DNA of 36,241 bases, from the NCBI GenBank assembly GCA_021847795.1, contig JAJZPZ010000015.1, positions 1-36,241 of the forward strand, written 5' to 3'. Shown here piece after piece: positions 15,245 to 24,329 of the stretch. The notes beneath the pieces are model-generated. The model did no database searches and had not been told where the DNA came from. It saw only the letters and a list, made by a program, of their open reading frames with translations. The stretch is from Nitrospirota bacterium. Its GTDB lineage: Bacteria; Nitrospirota; Thermodesulfovibrionia; Thermodesulfovibrionales; Dissulfurispiraceae. Numbering within the stretch: position 1 is the first letter of the stretch; every line of letters begins with the position of its first letter. The position numbers and the translations under genes are program-made.

Positions 15245-16441
15245 GTGTACGAGAGCTACTTTAATTTCAGGATAAAACCCTTTGAGCTTGTCCCGAATCC
15301 CGACTTCCTTTACATGAGCAAGTCGCATAAAAGGGCCATGACCTATCTCGATTACGGGATCAAGGAAAAAGCCGGCTTTATTCTCCTCACCGGGGAAGTA
15401 GGTTCCGGGAAGACCACGCTGATAAGGGACCTGATCAAGAAGCTGAACGGGAAGGTGGCGGTATCGAAAGTATTCAATACCAAGGTTACGTCCGAACAGC
15501 TCATCGCAATGATCAATGACGATTTCGGGCTCAACAGCAGGAATAAGGACAAGGTGCAGATGCTGAAAGACCTCTATGATTTCCTGATCGGGCAGTATGC
15601 AAAGGGATTTCATTCGGTGCTGATCATTGATGAGGCCCAGAACCTCGGCACTGAACTGCTTGAGGAGGTCAGGATGCTGTCGAACCTCGAAACGGACAGC
15701 TCCAAGCTGATGCAGATAATCATTGCCGGCCAGCCCGAACTCAGGCGTGTCCTTTCCCTGCCTGAACTGCAGCAATTCAGGCAAAGGATAAACATAAGCT
15801 GCCATATCTACCCGCTCACCAGGGCTGAAGCTGAAGAATATATACTCCACAGGCTCGAAGTCGCGGGCAACAGGGAGGCGATACGGTTTGCCGGAGAACC
15901 CCTGGACATTATCTACCGGTACAGCAGGGGGATCCCGAGGCTTATGAATGTAATCTGCGATTTCCTTCTGCTCTCGGCCTTTGTGGATGAAGTGAAGGAG
16001 CTTACGGCAGACATGGTGCGTGACATCGTGGGCGACCTCGAACTGGAGGGCAAGTATTGGGAGTTCGAGTCCTCCATCAGGGCGGTGCAGGGCGAAAGGG
16101 AGCCGAAGGCCTTCGGTGAGGAGGAGAGGAGATATTACGAGGAGATAAAAGGCCTGCTCAGCAGCATGAATCTCCGCATTGACGCCCTCGAAAAAGGGAC
16201 GTCGAGACTTAATCCCGTTGCTCCCGGAGACCCCGGCAAAAGGCTGGACCTTTTTGAAAAGTTCATGAAGGAACATATCAGGAAGACCGAACAGTCCCTG
16301 GTGGAAGTGAGGGACAGGATGAAGGACCATGAGGCGGCGCTGAACGCAGTCGCAGCAGCCGGCAGCGCCGCGTACAAGGCGAAGAAGGGACTGCTCAGGC
16401 GGCTGTTTGAAATCTCGAAAAGGAAATTATTGAGCTATTGA
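15245..16441 (+). CDS. ExeA/XrtA-associated AAA ATPase with coiled-coil tail
   Basis: A 398-residue ATPase. The first 270 residues match the PEP-CTERM-locus ATPase family (TIGR03015, related to ExeA/GspA): opening YESYFNFRIKPFELVPNPDF, Walker A GEVGSGKT (50-57), Walker B VLIIDEAQ (125-132), and RIRL-type sensor region around RFRQRINISCHIYPL. The remaining 130 residues are charged, with heptad-like segments (KRLDLFEKFMKEHIRKTEQSL), and end basic. The GTG at 15245 is chosen over an upstream TTG because the family starts exactly at (M)YE-x-Y and AGGAAGGA precedes it; the gap to the kinase gene is ten bases. It is thought to power or position the export assembly, perhaps contacting the cell wall, but the exact job is unknown. 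Confidence 0.88.
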   Translation: MYESYFNFRIKPFELVPNPDFLYMSKSHKRAMTYLDYGIKEKAGFILLTGEVGSGKTTLIRDLIKKLNGKVAVSKVFNTKVTSEQLIAMINDDFGLNSRNKDKVQMLKDLYDFLIGQYAKGFHSVLIIDEAQNLGTELLEEVRMLSNLETDSSKLMQIIIAGQPELRRVLSLPELQQFRQRINISCHIYPLTRAEAEEYILHRLEVAGNREAIRFAGEPLDIIYRYSRGIPRLMNVICDFLLLSAFVDEVKELTADMVRDIVGDLELEGKYWEFESSIRAVQGEREPKAFGEEERRYYEEIKGLLSSMNLRIDALEKGTSRLNPVAPGDPGKRLDLFEKFMKEHIRKTEQSLVEVRDRMKDHEAALNAVAAAGSAAYKAKKGLLRRLFEISKRKLLSY

Positions 16442-16488
16442 GCTTCAGATACTGCGTGCATTTGACTGAAATTCCACGAAGAGAGGTA

Positions 16489-17001
16489 ATGATGGTTACT
16501 GAGAAACTCAGCTGGTACGCCTTGTATGTAAAATCGAGACACGAGTTTGTCGCCCAGGGGGAACTGAGCCGAAAGGGGATAAATACCTATCTGCCTGCGG
16601 TCAAGAAGGCCAGGCAATGGAAGGACAGGAAGAAGTTCGTTGAGTTCCCTTTGTTCCCGGGATATTGCTTTGTCAACATCAAGCCCAGTCCTGAAGACTT
16701 TGTGAGCGTCCTGAAGACCAGGGGGGTCGTAACGCTCCTGTCCTCAAAGCCGGGCTGCCCGACACCGGTTGCCCCGGAGGAGATCAACTCGCTCAGGCTC
16801 CTGGTGGAAAGCGGCAAGGACTTTGATATTTTCCCGCATCTCAAGGAGGGCGCGCGGGTGAGAGTAAAAAGAGGGCCCCTGAAAGGCGCGGAAGGCGTCC
16901 TTGAGAAAAAGGAGGACCAGTACATGCTCCTGGTCAGCATAAAACTCCTCGGCAGAAGCGTAGGGGTCAATATATACGCCGATGATATTGAAGCGGCTTA
17001 A
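16489..17001 (+). CDS. NusG-family transcription antiterminator (RfaH/UpxY/LoaP-like)
   Basis: A 170-residue NusG paralogue that should bind RNA polymerase and suppress pausing or termination in long polysaccharide operons. The NGN domain is clear: SWYALYVKSRHEFVAQGELSR, then FPGYCFVNIKPSPEDFVSVLKTRGVV (about 55-85). The KOW domain follows at about 120-145 (GARVRVKRGPLKGAEGVLEK). Specialised paralogues such as RfaH, UpxY and LoaP are usually encoded inside or at the head of the operon they serve, as here. The start is one of two tandem ATGs (16489 or 16492) after GAGAGG; the open frame upstream is not used. About 270 untranslated bases with a strong hairpin follow and may be its target site (inference). 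Confidence 0.9.
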   Translation: MMVTEKLSWYALYVKSRHEFVAQGELSRKGINTYLPAVKKARQWKDRKKFVEFPLFPGYCFVNIKPSPEDFVSVLKTRGVVTLLSSKPGCPTPVAPEEINSLRLLVESGKDFDIFPHLKEGARVRVKRGPLKGAEGVLEKKEDQYMLLVSIKLLGRSVGVNIYADDIEAA

Positions 17002-17028
17002 TCGCCCGTTCTCATAAGGGAGCTTTCG

Positions 17029-17053
17029 CCCGGCGCTGTAACCGTGCGCCGGG
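17029..17053 (+). promoter_or_regulatory. Strong GC hairpin after the NusG paralogue
   Basis: CCCGGCGC pairs perfectly with GCGCCGGG around a nine-base loop (TGTAACCGT). No T-run follows directly, so it is not a standard terminator. The first TTTT is about eleven bases downstream after another GC stretch. It lies 27 bases after the stop of the antiterminator gene and about 220 before the next gene. It could be a pause site, a loading site for the NusG paralogue, or a weak attenuator. Confidence 0.55.
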
Positions 17054-17273
17054 GAGACGCCGGTGTTTTGTACATCCGGATTTAAAGGACGTAGAGGGCG
17101 GTCCCGGGCACTGCTGCGTGCTCAGGCGCACCGGCCTCAACCGTATTAAGGCTCAGGAGTTGTGCGGCGCGTTTCTTTCAGCTGCACGGTCCTGTGACTG
17201 AGAAGGCGAAGCATTGCGCAAATCATCAGGGAACGGGAACGGCTTTCATTATGGAGAAAAGGACGAACGGCAA

Positions 17274-18524
17274 ATGGGCCTGAGGCCCGGGAGGGAAGAC
17301 GTGCTCCTGACGCTTATGCTTTCGCTTGCCCTGGTGTATTGCTGCGCGTCCGCTGCCCGCGGGGCTGACTTTGAGATCACCCCGTCCATGAGCGTCAGCG
17401 AGGAATATAATGATAATATCTTCCTCCGGAAAGAGGACAAGGTCGGCGATTATATTACCAGCGCCATGCCTTCCGTTGCCTTGAAATACGCAACCCCGCT
17501 CTGGCAATGGGACGCCGCCTATGCCTTTGACTACCTCTACTATGCCGCGAAGACAAGAAACGATGACAAGATCCACAACCTTGCGGCCAACGGGCTGATT
17601 GCGCTGATCCGGGACAGGCTCATGCTGAAGCTCAGCGATGATTACAGCCGCGCTCCGCTCGATGTCGCAAGGGACGTAACGAGAGAGAGCGCTTTTCTCA
17701 ACCAGTCCGACAGGAACATTTTTACCCTGAACCCCTACTTCATTGTAGAGCCTGCCCCCCTGATCAAAGTGACCACCGGGTATGCTTATATCGACACCTG
17801 GTATAAAAACGATTCAGGAGTCAGCAAGACGGTGAATACCTTTTTCACCGAACCTTCGTATGAGCTGTCGCCCAAAATCGTCCTTAACGCGGGGTACAGG
17901 TATTCACAGGAGGCAAGCAGGGAATCGGACTTCACAAAAAACGACATCTACGTCGGTTCACGGTACGAGTATGCCGATCGCTCAAACATCTTTTTTAAGG
18001 TCGGCAACAGCCTGGTGAAATTTACGGGAAGAAGCGGGAGCGGCAATATGTTCTGGACCGCCGGTATTTCCCACGCATTCCCGACCTTTACGGGATCCGT
18101 CGAGACCTCTTCCGACTACACCGAGAACCCCCTGGGCACGATAGACAAGACGACAAACTACATGGCTTCAGTAAAAAAGGAGTTTAAACGGACAACGGCA
18201 AGTCTCTCCCTGGCCTATACGGAGTTCAAGAACGCCGAGACGGTCACGTATCATGTAAACAGGTACGGGGTAAACGCGAATGCCCGGTATGAACTGACGG
18301 CAAAAACCACGGGCGCCGTAGACTTTACAGCCGAAAAGCTCGATGACAAGGTCCTGAACACCTACACCAGGAGGTACTTTGCAGGCCTGAAGTTCGACTA
18401 TGAACTCTGGAAAGAGACGAGCGTGAGCGCCGGGTATAACTATGCTTACAGCTACTCGCCGGAAATAACAGGGGACACATACAGGAACAACAGGTTCCTC
18501 GTCGGGGTAAGGAAGACCTTCTAG
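17274..18524 (+). CDS. Outer-membrane beta-barrel of the polysaccharide locus
   Basis: A 416-residue exported protein. After a signal peptide (MGLRPGREDVLLTLMLSLAL.., cleavage near ARGA|DF) it consists of alternating amphipathic strands rich in Tyr, Asn and Thr (e.g. YDNIF-like EYNDNIFLRKEDK, YRYSQEA, YEYADRSNIFFKV) and ends in a strand terminating with Phe (FLVGVRKTF), the classical outer-membrane assembly signal. The opening DFEITPSMSVSEEYNDNIF is typical of the BBP2-like porin family and of the PEP-CTERM-associated family TIGR03016. It is likely the outer-membrane pore or a partner of the Wza-like protein. The ATG at 17274 gives a normal signal peptide; a TTG at 17214 would add 20 polar residues and cannot be excluded. 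Confidence 0.85.
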   Translation: MGLRPGREDVLLTLMLSLALVYCCASAARGADFEITPSMSVSEEYNDNIFLRKEDKVGDYITSAMPSVALKYATPLWQWDAAYAFDYLYYAAKTRNDDKIHNLAANGLIALIRDRLMLKLSDDYSRAPLDVARDVTRESAFLNQSDRNIFTLNPYFIVEPAPLIKVTTGYAYIDTWYKNDSGVSKTVNTFFTEPSYELSPKIVLNAGYRYSQEASRESDFTKNDIYVGSRYEYADRSNIFFKVGNSLVKFTGRSGSGNMFWTAGISHAFPTFTGSVETSSDYTENPLGTIDKTTNYMASVKKEFKRTTASLSLAYTEFKNAETVTYHVNRYGVNANARYELTAKTTGAVDFTAEKLDDKVLNTYTRRYFAGLKFDYELWKETSVSAGYNYAYSYSPEITGDTYRNNRFLVGVRKTF

Positions 18525-18715
18525 CGCCCCGGGTTCCCGCAGGACATGAGGCACTCATTGCCGTCCTCAAGCGCTTTTACCGTCTGTTCCCGCATTTCTT
18601 ATAAACATCAGCTTGCCTTTACACCTTCAGAACCGAACACAATTGCAGCGTAAAAAGGGTCCTGGTACGAGGGCCCCGCTCGTGAACAAATAAAACACAC
18701 ACAGGAGAGACAGAC

Positions 18716-19702
18716 ATGGAAACAGTGTTGGTAACCGGAGGCGCGGGGTTCATAGGCAGCAATATTGCCGAGACAATGGCCTTGCAGGGATACAGGGTTG
18801 TTATTATCGACGATTTGAGCACAGGGAAAAGGGAAAATATTGAGGCGCTGCTCGGGACCGGGCGTGTGCAGTTCTTCCGGGGGAGCGTGCTTGACGCCGG
18901 GTTGCTGAAAAGGACGATTCGTGCGAACGGCGTTTCGCTGATATGCCACCAGGCCGCAATACCGAGCGTGGCCAAAAGCGTCCTTGATCCGGTGGGCACC
19001 TCTGAAGCCAACATAACGGGGACGGCAAATCTCTTCCAGGTTGCCTCTGAAGCCGGCTGCAGGAGGATCGTATTTGCAAGCTCCTCTGCCGTTTACGGAG
19101 ACGGCCCCGAGCTCCTGAAGGTGGAATCCATGCGCTTCCGTCCGAAATCCCCTTATGCTGTGTCGAAAATCACGAAAGAACTCTTTGCCGGCGTGTTCTC
19201 CCAGCTGCATACGATCGAGATCGTGGGGCTCCGGTATTTTAATGTGTACGGCAGGAGGCAGGACCCTTCTTCCGATTATGCCGCGGTAATTCCGAAATTC
19301 ATCGCAAACGCCCTCGACAACATGCCGATCACCATAGAAGGAGATGGCCTGCAGACCAGGGATTTTGCCTACATTGATGATGTTGTAGAGGCCAATATCA
19401 AGGCCTTAACGAAAGAGGGCATTTCCGGAATGGTCTTCAATATCGCCTGCGGTTCGCGCATAAGCATCCTTGATCTTGCGCGGATGATCATAGAGATCAC
19501 GGCTTCGGGATCTGCGATCACCTATCTGCCTCCGAGGCCGGGAGATATAAGGGACTCCCTTGCAGATATCGGAAATGCCCGGAAATACCTAGGCTTTGCC
19601 CCCGAATACGACATAGCCGTGGGGCTCAGGGAGACTATCCGGTGGTTCAGAGAGGCCGTACAGACCGTTCCCGATTGTGAGCCGGATGTTGCGCTGAGAT
19701 AA
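18716..19702 (+). CDS. NAD-dependent UDP-sugar 4-epimerase (WbpP/TviC/GalE-like)
   Basis: A 328-residue extended short-chain dehydrogenase. NAD-binding GGAGFIGS (8-15), IIDDLSTG after strand 2, catalytic region SSSAVYGD (122-129) and YAVSK (Tyr147, Lys151). The stretch RQDPSSDYAAVIPKF is characteristic of the branch acting on UDP-GlcNAc/GalNAc or their uronic acids, which points to a supply of an epimerised N-acetylhexosamine for the polymer; this substrate is inferred. The ATG is preceded by CAGGAGAGACAGAC. The 190 bases upstream of it contain no gene. It opens the sugar-modification part of the locus, and a WecB-type UDP-GlcNAc 2-epimerase at the right end of the window suggests a related precursor. 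Confidence 0.92.
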   Translation: METVLVTGGAGFIGSNIAETMALQGYRVVIIDDLSTGKRENIEALLGTGRVQFFRGSVLDAGLLKRTIRANGVSLICHQAAIPSVAKSVLDPVGTSEANITGTANLFQVASEAGCRRIVFASSSAVYGDGPELLKVESMRFRPKSPYAVSKITKELFAGVFSQLHTIEIVGLRYFNVYGRRQDPSSDYAAVIPKFIANALDNMPITIEGDGLQTRDFAYIDDVVEANIKALTKEGISGMVFNIACGSRISILDLARMIIEITASGSAITYLPPRPGDIRDSLADIGNARKYLGFAPEYDIAVGLRETIRWFREAVQTVPDCEPDVALR

Positions 19703-19738
19703 GCCCCGGCAGTTCCCCTCCAGCTGCAGGCCCCTGAT

Positions 19739-20584
19739 ATGCTGAACGCCCTGACGATAGATGTAGAAGACTATTTCCATGTCGCGGCTTTTGAACGGTA
19801 TGTCCGGGCAGAGGACTGGCCCCGCTATCCTCTCAGGGTCGAGGACAATACGTCCAGGATACTCGACATGCTTGACGAATTTTCCGTGAAAGCGACGTTT
19901 TTCGTGCTCGCCTGGGTGGCTGAAAGGTGCTCCTCTCTTGTACGGGAGATCCAGAGGAGGGGGCACCATGTGGCCTGCCATGGGTATGGGCACAAGCTGA
20001 TTTACCGGATCGGGCCCGACAACTTCAGAAAAGATGTGCGGGAATCCAAAAAGCTGCTTGAGGACATATGCGGCAGGCAGGTCAGGGGATACCGGGCGCC
20101 GAGCTACTCGATAACAAAACGGTCCCTCTGGGCATTGGACATCCTGATTGAAGAGGGCTTCCTGTACGATTCGAGCATATTCCCGATTGTACACGACCTC
20201 TACGGAATCCCCGGCGCAGACAGGTTCCCGCATGTCATAAGCAGGCCCTCGGGCATTATCAGGGAATTCCCCATGTCCACCATCCAGGTCGGAGTTTCAA
20301 ATATCCGCTACAGGGTCCCTGTGGCCGGGGGGGGATATCTCAGGTTATTTCCGGCGGGACTTATCAGGAAGGCTGTCAACCATATCAACCGGTCCGAGCA
20401 TCAGCCCGCAGTCATTTATTTTCACCCCTGGGAAATAGACCCCGGGCAACCGAGGATATGTGCCGGCTTCAAATCAAGGTTCAGGCATTACCTCAACCTC
20501 GACAAGACTGCAGGGAAGATCAGGTATCTTCTCGGCAGCCTGCAGTTCGGCCCGATGGAGGACGTGCTGGACCATGCAAAATGA
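19739..20584 (+). CDS. Polysaccharide deacetylase, XrtA-locus type
   Basis: A 281-residue NodB-fold (carbohydrate esterase 4-like) deacetylase. Motif 1 TIDVEDYF (Asp8, Asp11), motif 2 HGYGH (His81, His85), motif 3 RGYRAPSYSI (about 122-131), and the late FHPWEIDPGQPR motif followed by a C-terminal segment of the DUF3473 kind. This combination defines the PEP-CTERM-associated deacetylase family TIGR03006. No signal peptide is visible. It should remove N-acetyl groups from the polymer or a lipid-linked intermediate. The start has only a weak ribosome-binding site but coincides with the conserved beginning of the family. The next gene overlaps its end by 11 bases. Confidence 0.92.
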   Translation: MLNALTIDVEDYFHVAAFERYVRAEDWPRYPLRVEDNTSRILDMLDEFSVKATFFVLAWVAERCSSLVREIQRRGHHVACHGYGHKLIYRIGPDNFRKDVRESKKLLEDICGRQVRGYRAPSYSITKRSLWALDILIEEGFLYDSSIFPIVHDLYGIPGADRFPHVISRPSGIIREFPMSTIQVGVSNIRYRVPVAGGGYLRLFPAGLIRKAVNHINRSEHQPAVIYFHPWEIDPGQPRICAGFKSRFRHYLNLDKTAGKIRYLLGSLQFGPMEDVLDHAK

Positions 20585-21956
20585 GATACCCCGGGGGGAC
20601 TTTTACTCGATGGTGGTCAGGCGCGTAATAGCGCCGCTTTGGGCAAGGAGAGAGCGGAGCCCCTACCTCAGGTACCTGGAGCGCCTTGAAAAGGCCCAGT
20701 ACCGCCACAGGGATGAAGTGAAAGAGGACCAGTGGAGGAGATTCAAGAGGCTCCTGACCCATGCTTACCACAACACGAATTTCTACCGGGAAAGGCTGAA
20801 GGCCTGCGGAGTAACGCCTGAAGATATAAGGTCCTGGGAGGACCTGACCTGGGTCCCCGTGCTTACGAAGAACGATATCAGGACCCATAAAGAGAATATG
20901 GTGGCCAGGAACATTCCCGGGAACAGGCTCTTCCCCAAGAAAACTTCCGGCTCTACGGGCGTTTCGCTCGAGTTCTGCGTAGATGATGCGAGCCTCCAGT
21001 GGAAGCGGGCCTGTGCCATCCGGCATGACAGGTGGACCGGCTGGAACATAGGAGAAAGGATAGGGGCGATATGGGGGAACCCCGTATACAGAAAAAGTCT
21101 GCGCGGGTATATACGAAACACCCTCCTGGAAAGGTTCCTCTACCTCGATACCCTGAAGATGAACGAAAAGGAAATGCTGGGCTTCTACCGCAGGATAAAG
21201 AAGAAGAGGCCTACCCTTCTCTTCGGGCATGCCCATTCCCTCTACCTCTTCGCCCGCTTTCTTGCCGCAAGCCGCCTCATGGATATCAGGGTAAAAGGCA
21301 TAATAAGCACAGCCATGGTGCTGCATGACTTCGAACGGAAGGAGATAGAGAGGGTCTTTGACTGCAAGGTAACGAACAGGTACGGCTGCGAGGAAGTAAG
21401 CCTTATCGCATGCGAATGCCGGGAGCACCACGGCTTCCATATAAACGCCGATTCCCTTGTAGTTGAGTTCTCCAGGGAGGGAATCCCCGTGCAACCGGGT
21501 GAAAGCGGGGCAATACTGGTTACGGACCTCACCAATTCCGGTATGCCTTTTATCAGGTATAAAGTCGGGGATGTCGGGATCCCCTCGTCGGACCGCTTAT
21601 GCGGGTGCGGGTGCACCTATCCCCTCATGGATTCGCTTGAGGGGAGGATAGCGGACTATGTGGTGACGCCTGACGGAGACTATGTATCGGGAATATCCCT
21701 GACGGAAAACTTCGCTATGCTCCTGGGAGGCATAAAGCAATTGCAGATTGTCCAGGAACGCATTGATTACCTGGTGCTCAGGGTCGTGAGAGGCGAGGGG
21801 TTCAGCGAAGGCACGCTTAAAGAAATAGGCAGGCTTATCGCCCTCAGGTTCGGCGGTAAAATGAAACACTCCGTGGAGTTCGTGGACTCCATCCAGCAGG
21901 AGCAGTCGGGGAAGTACCGCTTCTGCATATCAAAGCTGGAGGGGCAGTTGTTCTAG
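20574..21956 (+). CDS. CapK/PaaK-like adenylate-forming enzyme
   Basis: A 460-residue member of the phenylacetate-CoA ligase-like (CapK) branch of adenylate-forming enzymes. The nucleotide-binding loop KTSGSTGVSLEF is at 123-134; NRYGCEEVSLIACEC (about 270-284) and a Cys-rich stretch (DRLCGCGCTYPLMD) followed by EGRIADYV mark the AMP-binding and hinge regions. Homologues are frequent in capsule and exopolysaccharide loci, where the acid they activate is mostly unknown; phenylacetate itself is unlikely. Perhaps it activates an acyl or amino-acid substituent for transfer by one of the GNAT-like proteins further on (inference). The ATG at 20574 lies within the end of the deacetylase gene, after TGGAGGA. 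Confidence 0.85.
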   Translation: MQNEIPRGDFYSMVVRRVIAPLWARRERSPYLRYLERLEKAQYRHRDEVKEDQWRRFKRLLTHAYHNTNFYRERLKACGVTPEDIRSWEDLTWVPVLTKNDIRTHKENMVARNIPGNRLFPKKTSGSTGVSLEFCVDDASLQWKRACAIRHDRWTGWNIGERIGAIWGNPVYRKSLRGYIRNTLLERFLYLDTLKMNEKEMLGFYRRIKKKRPTLLFGHAHSLYLFARFLAASRLMDIRVKGIISTAMVLHDFERKEIERVFDCKVTNRYGCEEVSLIACECREHHGFHINADSLVVEFSREGIPVQPGESGAILVTDLTNSGMPFIRYKVGDVGIPSSDRLCGCGCTYPLMDSLEGRIADYVVTPDGDYVSGISLTENFAMLLGGIKQLQIVQERIDYLVLRVVRGEGFSEGTLKEIGRLIALRFGGKMKHSVEFVDSIQQEQSGKYRFCISKLEGQLF

Positions 21957-21982
21957 GCCGACCCTTCCCGGGATTTCATTGA

Positions 21983-23176
21983 ATGTCCATCATCCCCGTT
22001 ATTCTTGCTCCTGTCCTGCTGTTCCTGAGCGCTGCGGTCCTTTATCTCTTTGCCCTTGCCGCGGCCTACTTTTTCTGCAGGCCCGGCAAAAGATATGATG
22101 AGCGCGCGCCGGAACTGAGATTCGCCGTCATCATTCCCGCGCACAACGAGGCAGAAGGCATCTCTGCAACGCTGGAGAGTATGAAAAACCTCGATTACCC
22201 TGCCCATCTCTACGATGCCGTGGTCATCGCGGACAATTGCACCGATGCAACTGCGGAAGCGGCAGGGAAAGAGGGAATGCGGTGCCTCGTGCGGGAGGAC
22301 CCTTCAAAAAAAGGCAAGGGCCATGCCCTTGAGTATGCCCTCCGTGTTCTTTTAAGGGAGGAGTTTGATTGCTTTATTGTCGTTGATGCCGACTCGGTGC
22401 TGACGGGAAATTTTCTCCGTGTGATGAACAGCCGCATGCTGGCCGGCCATGGGGTGGTGCAGGCCTGTTACGGGATGTCGAACCCTGATGCCGGCCCTTT
22501 AAGCTATCTTTTTTTTATCGGGAATGTTCTCGAAAACAGGCTGTTCTACGGGGGCAAGTCAAAGCTCGGCCTGCCGGTGAACCTCAGGGGAAACGGCATG
22601 TGTTTCTCCCGCCGCGTGCTTGAGATGCAGCCGTGGAATGCCTATTCCGTTGTGGAAGACACGGAGTACGGCCTCAAGCTTATACAGCGGGGCGTAAAGG
22701 TCCATTTCGAACAGGATGCGCAGGTGCTCGCCAGGCAGCCCGAAACTCTTGGCCAGGCCCGTAACCAGAGAATCCGCTGGGCCTCGGGGAACATGGCCGT
22801 GACCAGGGCGTATGCGCTCAGGCTTATGCTGAAGGGACTGTTTGCCTATGACCTCGCGTTATTCGACACAGGGTTCGGGCTTCTCGTCCTCAGCAAGCCG
22901 CTGCTCCTGCTGTTGTCTCTCCTTTCAGCGGCAGTTTCCCTGTTTTATTTTTCGGCAGGTGGAAAAGGAGGCGCTGTCTTTGCGGGGTGGGCGGTCCTTT
23001 TGCTCCTGGCGCAGACCGCGTATCTCCTGACCGGGATCTTTATGGAGGAAATAAATTGCCTGAGGATGAGGTATCTCCTCCTCTCCCCTGTTTTGATCCT
23101 GTGGTTTTTCCTTGTTGCTTCCCTTGGCCTGGTCGGTTACAGGGGAGACCTTTGGCTGCGCACCAAACGGGTTTGA
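21983..23176 (+). CDS. Membrane-bound family 2 glycosyltransferase
   Basis: A 397-residue processive-type GT2. One N-terminal membrane helix (about 5-32), a GT-A domain with VIIPAHNEAEGI (49-60), the DAD metal site (135-137), the ED motif VVEDTEYG (223-230) and QRIRW (262-266), then about three further helices (about 295-390). The QxxRW signature is that of cellulose- and hyaluronan-synthase-like enzymes and of chitooligosaccharide synthases. It could add repeated units or a single residue; sequence alone does not tell. It starts 26 bases after the CapK-like gene, and the glycosyltransferase gene that follows is 13 bases away. Confidence 0.9.
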   Translation: MSIIPVILAPVLLFLSAAVLYLFALAAAYFFCRPGKRYDERAPELRFAVIIPAHNEAEGISATLESMKNLDYPAHLYDAVVIADNCTDATAEAAGKEGMRCLVREDPSKKGKGHALEYALRVLLREEFDCFIVVDADSVLTGNFLRVMNSRMLAGHGVVQACYGMSNPDAGPLSYLFFIGNVLENRLFYGGKSKLGLPVNLRGNGMCFSRRVLEMQPWNAYSVVEDTEYGLKLIQRGVKVHFEQDAQVLARQPETLGQARNQRIRWASGNMAVTRAYALRLMLKGLFAYDLALFDTGFGLLVLSKPLLLLLSLLSAAVSLFYFSAGGKGGAVFAGWAVLLLLAQTAYLLTGIFMEEINCLRMRYLLLSPVLILWFFLVASLGLVGYRGDLWLRTKRV

Positions 23177-23189
23177 ACCCAAGGACCCT

Positions 23190-24329
23190 ATGCTGAAAAT
23201 AGGGCACCTGATAGCTACGAATTTTTTAGGGGGCCCGGAAAAACAGATAATAGGACATGCAAAGAGGATCAGCGGAAAGGGATTCGGCATGGTTCTCTTT
23301 TCTTTTATTGAGCGGGGCAGGCCGAATGAACTGCTTGCTGCGGCAGCAAAGATGTCCATACCCGCAAAGGGCCTCCGTACAGGGAACCCCTTTAATCCGA
23401 AGGTCATCCTCGATCTTGCCCTTATGCTGCGGGAGGAACGGGTGGATATCCTCTGCACACACAGCTACAAGTCGGATGTCATAGGCAGGCTCGCCACGCG
23501 GATGACAGGCATACCGGAGATCGCGGTATCCAGGGGCTGGACAGGAGAAAACAGGAAAGTAAGGCTGTTCGAGAAACTGGACAGATACTTTCTAAGGCTG
23601 GCCGACCATGTTGTGGCGGTTTCACACAAACAGAGGGAAAAGGTGCTGCAACTCGGTATCGACCCCGGCAAGGTCACGGTAATCCACAATGGAATCAATA
23701 TCGGCGATGCCCCGCAGCAGGCCCCCACAGCCATAAAAGCGGAACTCGGCCTGGAGGACAACTGCTGCCTCGTTATGTCGGCCGGGAGGTTAAGCCCGGA
23801 AAAGAATTTCGACGGCCTTATCGGGGCGGCAGAGGCGATAAAGGCCCGCGGAGAGCGCGGTATACGGTTTGCTGTTTTCGGAGAGGGCCCCCTCAGGGGC
23901 AGGCTGGAAAAAAAAATCAGGGCTGCAGGACTGCAGAAGACCTTTTTCCTCCCCGGCTTCAGGAAAGATTTCGTGTCACTGCTCGCAGGGGCGGATATTT
24001 TTGTCCTGCCTTCATTCTCCGAGGGACTGCCCAATGTAATACTCGAAGCCTATTCTTTGAAAAAACCCGTCATTGCAACTGCAGTGGGCGGCATTCCCGA
24101 ACTGGTCCAGGACGGGGTGGCAGGGCTGCTGGTACTGCCGGATGAGATCGGGAAGCTGGCTGACTCTATTGCCGGGCTTGCCCGGGACAGTGCGCTTCGG
24201 AGAGAAATGGGCGGCAGGGGGTATGAACACCTGAAAGAGCATTTCAACTTTGAGATCCAGACAAAGAGGTTCGAGAAACTCTACCGTGAGGTCTACGATT
24301 CCTTTCATCACCATAGTCATGCCTGTTAA
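23190..24329 (+). CDS. Family 4 glycosyltransferase
   Basis: A 379-residue GT-B enzyme. The N-terminal domain begins MLKIGHLIATNFLGGPEKQI with the usual glycine-rich acceptor loop; VTVIHNGIN marks the interdomain linker; VMSAGRLSPEKNFDGLI opens the donor domain; and FSEGLPNVILEAYSLKKPVIAT holds the E-x7-E motif that binds the nucleotide sugar. It is soluble and probably peripheral to the inner membrane. The ATG at 23190 after AAGGAC is used; the upstream open frame overlaps the previous gene. The donor and linkage are unknown. Confidence 0.92.
   Translation: MLKIGHLIATNFLGGPEKQIIGHAKRISGKGFGMVLFSFIERGRPNELLAAAAKMSIPAKGLRTGNPFNPKVILDLALMLREERVDILCTHSYKSDVIGRLATRMTGIPEIAVSRGWTGENRKVRLFEKLDRYFLRLADHVVAVSHKQREKVLQLGIDPGKVTVIHNGINIGDAPQQAPTAIKAELGLEDNCCLVMSAGRLSPEKNFDGLIGAAEAIKARGERGIRFAVFGEGPLRGRLEKKIRAAGLQKTFFLPGFRKDFVSLLAGADIFVLPSFSEGLPNVILEAYSLKKPVIATAVGGIPELVQDGVAGLLVLPDEIGKLADSIAGLARDSALRREMGGRGYEHLKEHFNFEIQTKRFEKLYREVYDSFHHHSHAC

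Noticed and set aside
15200-16330. Long minus-strand open frame (376 codons) opposite the AAA ATPase gene
   Set aside because: It is a reverse-frame shadow of a well-supported gene, with no recognisable domain. The same applies to 12705-13706 and 20520-21494 on the minus strand.
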